The notes beneath the pieces were generated by a model that did not search any database, was not told the origin of the DNA, and saw only the letters and a program-made list of their open reading frames with translations. 64,000 nt of DNA from Hemibagrus wyckioides. Lineage: Eukaryota; Chordata; Actinopteri; Siluriformes; Bagridae. Both the position numbers and the translations under genes were made by a program. The stretch spans positions 13,099,705 through 13,163,704 of the forward strand of contig NC_080726.1 of assembly GCF_019097595.1 (NCBI RefSeq), in the 5' to 3' direction. Each line of letters opens with the position of its first letter. Positions within the stretch are counted from its first letter, which is position 1. Below are positions 25,472 to 36,300 of the stretch, one piece after another.

Positions 25472-27661
25472 ATGGCAGCAACAGAGGCTAACACGGAACC
25501 AGTTCAAGTGGATGCTGGGGAGACCAAAGCTGAGGAGGAGCCTTCAAACACAGAGACATCCCCGGTACCAACTGAGGAAACGCAGCCTACCACCGAGGCA
25601 CCCCAAACCACAGAGACTTCAACAGATAACAAAGTCAAGCCAGCCTCAGAGAAAATCTGGGACTCTTTTCTGAACAAAAGTGGGCTTGGTAAAGTAATGG
25701 GAGGGAAGAAGAAAAAAGAGCATAGTACAGTAGAAGAGGTTCTTGCAGAAGATCCAGATAAGACCTCATCCACAAATAAGAATGATCAAGGAGAGGAAGC
25801 TGAGCCTAAAGACCAGTCAACTAGTCAGCCTTCAAGTGAAGCAGCGACGGATGGCCAAGTTATTGAAAAAGTACCAGACAATGAGGAGGCTATCCAAGAG
25901 CAGAAGGCACCTGGTGCCAAGCCAAAGCAGGGAGAAAAGTCCAGTGTACGTGATTTCATTCGCAATCCTGTTGCCAAGATTTTCTCCCACAAAAGCACAG
26001 AGAAAAAAGAAGGCACCGGAGACCTATCAAAACATGGAAAGGTTCGATCAAAATCTCTTGACAGACTGGAGGATGCTGATGGCAGCACAGCTGTAGTGGA
26101 TCAAAATGAGGACCCACAATCACCAGAAGAGGCAGACAAGTCAACTTCCCAACCTGCAAAACCAATGAAACGCTGGCATTCCTTTAAGAAGCTTATGGCA
26201 CAAAAGAGCCACAAGAAAAGCACTGATGAAGCCAAGGATGCAGAAGGAGCAGAGGGTGGCAGTGTAGATGCAGCAGGGGACACTGGGACACTGGACTCAA
26301 CAACAAAGTTAGAGCACACTGGGCAAAAAAGGTGGAAATTGAAGAGGTCATGGACTTTTCAAGGTATAAAGAGAGATCCATCAATTGTCGGAATCCACAA
26401 ACCAAAGGACAAAGACTCTTCAGATAATCTCAAAGATGAAACTACCCCAGAGGCAGGTCAGGGGGCCATGCAAATTTCTGAAGATGCAAAGGTATCAGGT
26501 GATGGAGAAACTCAAGAGAAGACCCCTGAAGATGGAGAAGAGGATAAAGAGGCAACTGCAGCAGCAACTGCAACAACGCATACAAAAATTGTAGACCAGC
26601 ATGCAAATGATATCTGGACCTCATTTAAAAAGCGAGTAATTCCCAAGTCAAAGAAAGCAGCAGATGCTGGTGGAGAAGAAGAAGAACCAACAGGTGAACA
26701 AGAACAGACTGAAGAACCACAGGCGGGTAAAGACTCAGGCAAGACTGCCAAGTCAAAAAGGACACATTTCAACCGTGCTGTCTCACTCAAGAATTTCATA
26801 CTCCGTAAGGGGAAAAGTACTAGCATCGATATGGGGGATGGCTCAGCAGTACAGAAAGAGAATAAAGAGGAAAGTAAAGACACGGATGGCTCTGCAGACA
26901 CAGCTGGGGCAACTGACCTCCCACAGGCTGGATCAGAGGACCAGGCTGCCACACCATGTGAGAGCAACAACGGAGCTCAGGTGGTAGATGAGCACAAAAG
27001 TTTTGATGGAGAGGATAAGTCCCTCCCAAGCATACCATCTGGCGAGCAGTCAGACACGCCTCACTTATCATCAGAGGGAGGAGACCAGACAGAGCCAAAT
27101 GCGGAACCCAAGACCAATGGCGAGAACGGATATTCAGGTTCTGCAGCAGAAGACACCACAGCACATAATGAGCCCCCTGTCCAGGTTGATGTTGTAAAGG
27201 AAGAAGAGACAAACCAGGAGGACACCAACTCTAGTGACAAAACTTGTGCAAAGGATGGGAAGATTCTGAGTCCAGATGGGAACTGTGGTACTGAAAACAC
27301 AGTTGCTGAAAGCGGTGAGTGTGAAGCAGCAATTGACTCCACTGACAAAGCAGAACATGGGAAGACAGATTCTTTAGTAGAAGTAGATGCTAGAATTGAG
27401 TTAGAGACTGGGGTTTGTTGCAGTCCTGACAATGGAGGGTCCTTTTCTGAGTCAACAAAATACAATGATGAGCCAGATGACCAAGAAGAGACCCTGAAGA
27501 GGATGTTTTATCAGGCTGCAACTTCCATCGTTCGAACTGTTTTACTGGCAGCCACAGACCAGTTAGTCAAGGAGAAGGATTTCCTGGACAGTAGTCCAAA
27601 ATTCTCTCAAACAACAAACCATGGCAATTGTACAGATGTTGATGTTGGTTACTGTCATTGA
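25472..27661 (+). CDS. akap5: A-kinase anchor protein 5 (AKAP79/150 type)
   Basis: AKAP5 tethers PKA, with PKC and calcineurin in mammals, to the plasma membrane and synaptic receptors. This is one uninterrupted coding exon of 729 residues; mammalian AKAP5 also has a single coding exon but is about 430 residues in humans. The first ATG of the frame is at 25472; the frame is open upstream to 25442 but only with GTG. The protein is very acidic, Glu/Ser/Thr-rich and low in complexity, broken by six basic-aromatic modules near residues 60 (KIWDSFLNK), 160 (RDFIRNPVAKIF), 232 (KRWHSFKKLM), 288 (KRSWTFQGIK), 379 (DIWTSFKKRV) and 433 (RAVSLKNFILRKGK), which resemble the membrane-binding basic segments of the family. 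Residues about 682-701 (AATSIVRTVLLAATDQLVKE) match the amphipathic helix by which AKAP5 binds the PKA RII dimer. Proximity to a nesprin gene supports the call. AKAP12 shares W-x-SFKK modules but is far longer. Confidence 0.88.
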   Translation: MAATEANTEPVQVDAGETKAEEEPSNTETSPVPTEETQPTTEAPQTTETSTDNKVKPASEKIWDSFLNKSGLGKVMGGKKKKEHSTVEEVLAEDPDKTSSTNKNDQGEEAEPKDQSTSQPSSEAATDGQVIEKVPDNEEAIQEQKAPGAKPKQGEKSSVRDFIRNPVAKIFSHKSTEKKEGTGDLSKHGKVRSKSLDRLEDADGSTAVVDQNEDPQSPEEADKSTSQPAKPMKRWHSFKKLMAQKSHKKSTDEAKDAEGAEGGSVDAAGDTGTLDSTTKLEHTGQKRWKLKRSWTFQGIKRDPSIVGIHKPKDKDSSDNLKDETTPEAGQGAMQISEDAKVSGDGETQEKTPEDGEEDKEATAAATATTHTKIVDQHANDIWTSFKKRVIPKSKKAADAGGEEEEPTGEQEQTEEPQAGKDSGKTAKSKRTHFNRAVSLKNFILRKGKSTSIDMGDGSAVQKENKEESKDTDGSADTAGATDLPQAGSEDQAATPCESNNGAQVVDEHKSFDGEDKSLPSIPSGEQSDTPHLSSEGGDQTEPNAEPKTNGENGYSGSAAEDTTAHNEPPVQVDVVKEEETNQEDTNSSDKTCAKDGKILSPDGNCGTENTVAESGECEAAIDSTDKAEHGKTDSLVEVDARIELETGVCCSPDNGGSFSESTKYNDEPDDQEETLKRMFYQAATSIVRTVLLAATDQLVKEKDFLDSSPKFSQTTNHGNCTDVDVGYCH

Positions 27662-28600
27662 GCAGTCATTTATTCTGGTTGTTTGTAATAAGAGTCCTCA
27701 TCACTGTTTTTAAATGTGTATTTGCATGGACAAACTCAGAAGCTATTAATCTGTAATACCCCTATCACTCCTACCCCTTCCTTTTGTTTGATGCTTTGTA
27801 TTGTATTATTGGTGGGAAGGAACACAATTTCAGTCTTTATAAAATTAGTGATGCTTCTTAATATGTCTGATAGAGAATTCCTAAATAATTAAATTAGCTA
27901 AATTGTAGGTCTTTGCCAAGTGTGTATTTTCGTGTTAGCAACAATTAAAGAAGGTACTTTTAACTTTTAGTTTAAAGTTAGGTCTGCAATTTGAAATGGT
28001 ATATGTGGTAGCGCAAAAATAGTTTAGAAAATATATAACCAATCTGTTATATAGTATGTGCAAATTCTGTATTGTAATATATTTAATCTCTTCTGTTATC
28101 ATTCAGCAGAAAAAATGGCGGGAAACGTGTGAGGCCAAACAAAGAGGATTAGATCTCCATGGGAGTCGTTCAGCGTGGAGCTTTGCCCCTCCCCCTCCCC
28201 CAAAACAGAAGTAATCACACGTTTGTCTCGATTCACCATGGTGAGAAATGCAATCCATATAGCTAAAAAAACTTGAAAAGCAATAATTCAGTCATCAGTC
28301 AGCACATTCCATTACTGTCAATGTTTTGCTTGTCTTCTAGTGAGATTTTATATTATCGAAAACGACATTCCTTTGAATTGTTAATCTCAATGATCACATT
28401 ATGTGATCATAAAGACTGTTAGTTTTATATTAATTGCCATTCTGTCTGTTTGTAGCTTTCCTTTCACTAGGAATATCAATGTGATACACATTTCAGATAA
28501 CTCCAGACTGCCCCCATTGTGGATTCAATACGGAATGTGCTCTAATCTCTGTGCTTGTTTTTAGACTGTTATGTTGTGTACATGAATAAACCACCATAAA
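27662..28600 (+). other. akap5: akap5 3' untranslated region
   Basis: The stretch between the stop codon and a polyadenylation signal AATAAA at 28585-28590. It contains no other gene. A distinctly G+C-rich patch at 28115-28240 includes GGCGGGAAAC and a C/T tract and is unlike the rest of the UTR. The 3' end is inferred from the signal alone. Confidence 0.5.
28585..28590 (+). terminator. Polyadenylation signal, probably of akap5
   Basis: Canonical AATAAA about 925 bases after the akap5 stop, followed by a T-rich stretch (TTTCTTTCTTTGTC) about 40 bases on, as expected for a cleavage site. Confidence 0.45.
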
Positions 28601-28846
28601 AATATTTATCATTCTCTTGGACTCTTTCTTTCTTTGTCTTTATCCATATAAATAAAATCAATTTAAGAATTCCATTTTATGAGTTGCCATAAACGTAATG
28701 GCTAAATACATTAGACGATTGCGATGCATTTTTGTATTACATCACAAAAATTAATTATTAAATAGAATTGAGCTTACATTCATGTGATCGTTGTACTATG
28801 CAGTTTGGTGTTTCTTATTTCATATATCCTTATATCTCAATAAATA

Positions 28847-29262
28847 CACTATATGACATGAAGTTTGTGGACACCTTTGAGCATCCATTGCTGATTTAGT
28901 CTATAGCCTCTACTCTTCTGCAGAGGATTTCTACTAGATTTTGGAGCGTAACTGTGGGGATTTGTCCAGTCACAAGAGCATTAGAGACATCAGACACCAT
29001 TGTCGGATGAGGAGGTCTGAGGTGCAGCCGGTGTTCCAAATTATCCCAGGGGTGTTCAGTGAGGTTGAGGTCAGGGCTCTGTGCAGTCCACTCAAGTTAT
29101 TCCACTTCAACCTTGGCAAACCATACCTTCAAGGATTTTGCTTTGTGCGCAGGGGAATTGTCATTCTGGAACATGTTAGGGACTTGGTCCAGTTACCTTA
29201 ATGCTACAGTTTACAAAAACATCCTATATAAGTGTGCTTCCAAATTTGTGGTAACAGTTTGA
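28847..29262 (-). mobile_element. Tc1-like non-autonomous element, decayed
   Basis: The left end is CACTATATGACATGAAGT preceded by TA, followed by TTTGTGGACACC, typical of Tc1-type ends in fish. On the minus strand about 29042-29098 reads LEWTAQSPDLNLTEHPWDN, a clear relic of the transposase region holding the catalytic Glu (compare [19 protein letters not shown] in the intact element at 48402). The right end is degraded near 29262. There is no intact reading frame. Confidence 0.75.
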
Positions 29263-30394
29263 TCTCATAATCTAATATGATCTACTGTCCTTTTGGGAAA
29301 ATCGTATACTTACATTTTTTAAAATATACATAAAAATTGCAGTTTGTGTGGACCTGGCAACCCAGAATGCTATATAATAAATAAGACCGATAACTTAGGA
29401 TCATAAATAAGAGCCAACCTGAATAAAGAACAATCATAAATAATGTCTGGGGATAAAAAACAGCACAAACACTGCATACTGGCAAACAACAGACTGATGC
29501 CTAATGAGCGAGAAGCTCTAAGTCAATATATATTGACAGCTAAACAATGAACTTGAATTTAGCTGGTGATGCTTTGTTACATTAATGCTCAGTGCCCCTG
29601 AAGGCCTTTCGTGACCTACTTTATTGTAAGACATATAGGGTACACATATATACGTACAGTTTAAAAAAATAAACAGGTAAAATACCTGCACCCATCTCTC
29701 AAGAGCAGGCTCAATCATAAAGTAATATGTCAATACTCATGTAAGGTACAGTTTTTGCATGAGAAAATCATAATTATTATTTTATTTTAAAAAATGTTAT
29801 AGTCAGCCTTCAAGTGAAGCTTAAACTAAAACTAAAACTAAAACCTAACTTATCTACTGCTGTTATTCTCAGATACCCCAGAGCAAAGTGTTAGCTAGAG
29901 TTCACGGAACATTAAACTCACTTTAGATAAAATTCTCTTCAAAAGCAGTCTGTTCGATTAGTAAGAGCTCAGAGAGATGAAACTAATGGCCATGATAACT
30001 AGAAATACAGTAAGCAGAGACACTTTGTTGTTTGAGCTCTGTTTGTTAAACGTGGAAAAGATACTCATTGTAAGAAGTATAAAGTAGTAGATTTTAATCA
30101 CATTTTGAATTCCAGATATGTAAACAAATGTCAAATATGATTACGGTTTGGGTCGAAGAAGCCAATACCTTTCCAGTGAAAATATAAATACAAACAGGCA
30201 ATACAGGCAAAATATTAACTGTCCATCGGTACCTTCATTATTCACATCCCACATATTTACATACATCCCTTATAATTCAAGATAATAAAATAAAATAATA
30301 TAAAATAAAATAAAATAATATAAAATAAAGTAAAATAAAATAAGCACTTACAGTCACAGACACTCAATATTTACAACATATACACAGCATAATT
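29263..30394. other. Intergenic region between akap5 and the 3' end of tmem87a
   Basis: Convergent intergenic DNA: akap5 ends on the left and tmem87a, on the minus strand, ends on the right. A+T-rich, with a short tandem AAACTA run near 29824-29843 and the AAAAT-type repeat at 30285-30342. On the minus strand an AATAAA opposite about 29777 could end the tmem87a transcript. No exon recognised. Confidence 0.45.
30285..30342. repeat. (AAAAT)n-like imperfect microsatellite
   Basis: Tandem AAAAT units with interspersed AATAT variants, just beyond the tmem87a stop codon and therefore within its 3' UTR on the minus strand. Confidence 0.85.
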
Positions 30395-33300
30395 TTATTC
30401 CATCTTTGACATTTCAAATTTTGTTGTCATGATTTCCTGTGGAAAAAAAAAAGAAAGGCATAAGGACTTCCCAGAAAAAGCAAACATGTTTAAACAATTT
30501 AATATGACTGGATATCTCCCAAGGAATAATACAAACTATATTAAATGAGAATGCATATAAAATTGCAGAAATGCACTGTTCCCATCAGAATAGTGTTTAT
30601 TAGCTCTGTTTTATCCTCTTTTGACAGGCAAGACTTTATAGACTGTAATAGCAAATGAGTATCTCTAAGGCAAGCTTAAGAAAGCTGTTATTATTCAGAC
30701 AAATGCACTAAAGCTTCTGTGCGCTCATTGTTTTTGGCAGAAAGGAAATAACCAAGAGGGAGAGAGAGAGCGAGGTTAAGTGACATGACGTGGCTGGCTG
30801 AGCTCTTCATGCTCCATGTTAGATATGCAGAGTTCGCCTGCTTCTGGCCTGACGTGGTATTACAGAGTAAAAACAAATAACCTTCACAAGCCTTTCTATG
30901 GCACTGACCGTCCTGTGCAGTGCATGCATTAATCAGTCTAATTATAGCCATTTCATTTAAAATAAAATATAGAAAGAGAAGTATATAAAATTCCAATTTT
31001 AGCTGAAAACCACTCCTCCATGTGACCCAAACTGTGCTGCTAAATTTGTTCAAAGACCACCATGTGCAATCATTTAACCAAAATATTACTGAGGGAATAC
31101 TGACACTTTTTTTTTAAGTCCCTAACTACATACCTCATCTGAGTCCAACAGAGGGGGCAGTGCACTAAACAACAAAGAAAATGTACACAAGATAGCTGAT
31201 GTAAATGTATAAAAATAAATGCAATATTACAATCACATATGTTAATGTATGAATCAAGGCACAATGAATACATCCAACACCTATTAATGTCCGAGATCAT
31301 ATTAATCACATTATCTATGATGTTTATAAGACTTACACATCAGCCATTGAAGAGGGGATGTTTTCTTCAACCCATTTCAGATCTTCATCCTGAAGAAAGC
31401 ACATTTAATTTTATTATAATTAACTTCACTCATTGGTCAAGGCCCATAATATTCATCTAAATGATAGCCCATGTGTAATGAGATATTCAAGATCACATTT
31501 GTGGGGAGTTTTTTTTTTTTTGGGGGGGGGGGGGCCTTAAGAAAAAGAAAAGTCTCTTACCACTTTACTAGGCTTCACACTTCCATTGGTCTCTGATTTA
31601 ATACCTCTCATTTTAACACCTTCTGTAAATTTAAACATGTAGATTAAACTGAATAACAACAAATAAAAAAAATAAGGAAAGACAGCTTGCTTTCCATGGC
31701 AAGTCTGCTAAAGAATCCAAGTTCACTTTTGAAATTCACCTACAAGGCCAGTAATGTACAAAGACAGAAATAAAAATAATACTGAAGGGTTGTATTACGG
31801 TATAAAAATGCTAGGAATATGTTTTAATTCTTACCAAAGGCTTCATTCACTAGTTGCTCTGCTTCCTCATCACTAATCTCATCCACCAGTGGGCTAAAAG
31901 CATACCTGAGGAATAACAAAAACATTACTCATGACTCAATACCTAGCCTTCTTTGTCATTAAAAAGCCTATCGAATCCTGTCAATGTATTGATCTTGAAG
32001 AAGCTTTCATAGACGTAAACCTCCGCTTCATGTTCTACCAATTTATTCTACTCTTGTAAGAGAATAAACAAATACTCAAACAGATCGCTTTCTGTCTTTA
32101 TAAGGTCTAAAATAAACCAGTGGTAAATAAAGTACACAGCAGCCTCCCTGTTTATAAGCTTGGTAAAATGCACCTACTGGGATTTTATATACATGGATGT
32201 TTACATAAAGTTTATCCAGGTATAAATGACCCTAGAAGGTTTTAAGATAAAAGCCGCACATCATCCATTTTAAACAACTTGAATTCAGGAGCCAGGCTAA
32301 AGGCTTCTTACTCCCATGGCTACCTACTGATATCCTAGCTGAGTGCAAAGGGTTGTTAAAATAAATACAAATAATCATATTAATTATAATCACGCAAATG
32401 ATTAAATATGGGCTTGGGTGAGGACAAAGCTCATTTGATGTAATTTTCATAATAACATGAAAGTCAGTTAGAGCACACACCTTAATTAGATTTAATAACT
32501 GTTCATTAAGCTAATTTATCTGAAAACTCTACCCATAAGCAACTATAAATTATGTAACATCTGACCACATTCTCTTCTGAAAATATTATGACTTGTCAAA
32601 GCTTGTCATTTTACAGTGTGACTAAACTAAGCTTTATGAAAAATTGTAAAATTCTAAACTAGATTGCAAATTGTAATCTTGTTTGCAGACATTTGATTGA
32701 CAGTGTCCAAAAATTCTAGTCATATTGGAGAAAAAAAAAGTTCAGGTTGCTTTGTTAGACAACCATTAATCGTTATTTGCAAAACTTAACCGAGGACTAA
32801 AACTCTGAGTGCTTCACCTCTGATTGTTGGCAGATGGCCTCCACAGGAACATGATGACAAGCAAGATAGTAGAGAAGAGAAAACGCCAGAATGCATCATC
32901 TATCCACATCTCCCTCCAGTCCTGCAGGAGACATGCAGCATTGTGTAGCATTCATGGTTACAGAACAATCAATCAAATGGCACTCAAATGCATAGGACAT
33001 GATGCATAAACAGAATAAGCGGAATGGTATTAATATACCATGATACACAGAGATATTACATAATTTTTGCAAAATGGAATAACAGACCCTGATCTTCTAA
33101 GACCGGACAATAGTTGGGTCACATTTAACAGTCTTTATATAATTATAATAAAAAAAACTACTGCTAACAAAAAATAAATAAATAAAATTAATAATAAAAT
33201 AGATAATAATAAAGAAAATGATAATAATAGCACAATAGGGTTACCATCCAATCAGCTACTTGTTGCTGTGCAGTTTTAATGTAACAGTCTGACGCCACTG

Positions 33301-36300
33301 GCTGGTATGAACCTCCTGTCTATGAATGGTCTAATCTTTGCTATGAAGTATGCAACTACTTATGCAATGACATACCGAATATAATATTGTAAAATAATTC
33401 TGTTGGTAATAGCACATCTAGATATTATCCTTTCCTATATGAAAGTAATTAGAAAATTACACTCACAGACTGGCATTTTGATAACTTGAAGGTCTTTGTT
33501 GTCCAAATGATAAAAATGACTGAAGCTGAAAAGGAAAATTAGAAATGTTGTAAATCAGGTATTTCATCTGAATATGCTGAGCAGCCAAGTAAAATTATAA
33601 CGATCCAAAAGAGCTCACCTATGACTGCAAAGATGAGGGTGTTGGTGAAGTGGCGATAAAGGGAGAGCTTAACCACGTTTCTCCTAAGCCGCAAAAGCTT
33701 CATGGTTTGTGCCAAGCTTATGAATATGTAACTCAGTGTCAAGGACAAAATCGTTAGCTTACAGCTTACAATCTAAATCACACAATTCATACACAATCCT
33801 AACTGAGTTCATAAACTACTAATGCTACACTCTTTTCACAGCCGCACTTTGCAGTGGGTAGTGGGTATTGGATCTATAAAAAGCCTCAAAGTAAACCTAA
33901 TGTGCAGCTGAGATAAGACGCGTATTAAAACCTCACTCTGTTTACTTTCTGATTCTGGAACAAAATCACAAAAGCAAAGTGGTTAAAACTCAAACACCTT
34001 AAGCTTTTGTTTGACAAAAAAGGAGGAAAACAAAGTGGAGCAAAAACAAAAGAACAAAAAGGACCATTTAGAAACTCACATACAGAAGCAGCATTTCACA
34101 GCCATTAAGAGGGAGAGCAGGATCGAGGAGGGGGAAAGGAGAGAAACACAGACACAGTGCAATGCAGGATATCCACCAGCAGAGGGTAGAGTCGAGCACA
34201 GCCAGTGGAATGGCAGCCAGCAATACTAGGTCATCTTCAGCCTGGCGGGATAATAGAGAGGAAGGATGGAGAGGAAAAGAGAGAAAAAGGAAAAACAGGA
34301 GGGGCAGCTCCATGACACCACCACCAAAAAGTTGTGTACACAAACACTCACAGTTCACACCAAGCCAACAGGTAAGCAGTGTGCGATTTGCAAAGTAAGC
34401 TTAAAGGAAATCAACTAAAAGTTAGGTGCCAACAAAATAAATACAGCTCACGATAGAGATCGATGGTACTAGATAATATATGATTTCCCTAAATTGTGTT
34501 TGTTTTTTAATTCATTTCTATTTTCTATAACACACACATATTGCTGCTGCTTTGATGTACAGTGTTCATTTCACTCCTGAGACTGAAGAGCCTCAGTCTG
34601 TTCCCTTGAGTGTTTACAGGACTTACACATGAACTGACTACCTGATTTGAAATAATTAATGGGTTCCTGCTCAATCCTCTTTTATGGCTTCAGTTCTGTC
34701 ATATCATCATGTCCTTGACTTTTCAATACATCAAAAGTACATTTTGCTAGAGGTGAGCAGTATATCACAAAAATAACATATATATTATATATTTAAAATC
34801 ATATTTCCTAAAGGAATTTCAAATATACATGATATGGTTTCACCTACATTAAAATATGCTAAATGGCTATAAATACTTATAAATACTATCAATTCTTAGA
34901 TTAAAATTACTTTTAATAATAACTATTATAGTAAATAATACTTTTAAAAATAAATATAATTAAATTTAAAGATTTAAAGATCTGTGCATCTGTCACTTCC
35001 AGTCAATTTGTATTAAAAAACTCAACAAAAGATACCTATAATATCAGAAAAGCATACATTAACATATTTTAACACAATATTGGTATTATGTTGATTATAT
35101 TATGTTGATGCAGCCCAACCTGAGGCTAATCATCCTGCCATTATTCCATTAATGTTAAATAATAGTGAGCTTCTGATCATTGTGTAAAAAAAGAACAGCA
35201 GCGAAGTCTTCCTACATATAAAATGTATACTGTATATTTGACCCTAGTGCAAATGTGCAGTGGCTGCACATAAAAAAATATATATATATAATATCAAATG
35301 GATTTGATGGATGGCTAACAAAAAGGATATCCACCACACAACGCAAGAGTCAGTGACAGCCAGAACAATGTCACACAGTAGTCTGCTGGAGCTCCCCTGC
35401 TCCTGTGAGAAAGACAGGTTTGCAACTTGAACAGCAGCACCACCACATCCTCAAATTGTTGAAATTGAGCAGAGATCAGGATAAAAAAAAAATCTTTTAA
35501 GCGATTGTGGTAGAACTTACACTTCCTTGCTGTGCTGAAAACTGGAAGTGAACTGCTGATCACATTTATAGTTGTAAACGATATATGATTATGAAAGCAG
35601 GTGTTGTATCTATAAGGGCAATTGTGAAACTTAAATAATGTAAGCTACTTGATTGCGACACTCCTTACCGAGTTGACTCTGAGAACGCCCTCGACAACGG
35701 AGAAGCCGAGATAGAGCAGTCCTACTCCTACCACTCTGTGCAGCAACGCTCCAAGCCTTGGTCTGCAAAAACAAAATATCACTAAATAAGGGATATTCTG
35801 TGAAAAAAATCACTTATGTTGAAGCCTATCAGTTGAAACATACCCAATCTATGAGTTATCTATGAGCTACTCAAACCAATTAACAGTGCTGATCTAAAAA
35901 GCGGGTTAAAAAAAGACACTATAGAGATTAAGCAACTTACTTGACAATACCATAACCCAGACTGGCAATTATGACAAGCACTCGAGCCAGAGTTCTCTTC
36001 ACAGCAGACAATACTTCAGCAAAAACCACCGCACCCTGGACTACAAAACAAGACAAAAAAAATGTGCACTTTCACATGCTAGGGTCCACCATTCAACGAA
36101 AGAGGATTAGTCGAATGTTGAGTTTCTGTAATGTATCACTAGTGACTAGGCATCATTTAAACATTTTGGGAATGCATCTGGATGCATTATTCTATACATT
36201 ACAAGTTACCTTGTCCTTAATAAGTGGCAATATCTTCCAATAATTAGACTGTAAGATGCACTTGCACAACCTTTAGATGAACTTAGCTGAACTGGTCTTA

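Noticed and set aside
26512..27465. Several open frames of 70-150 codons antisense to akap5
   Set aside because: They are shadows of the acidic, repetitive akap5 coding exon. Their Leu/Ser-rich composition is the complement of Glu/Lys/Ser codons.
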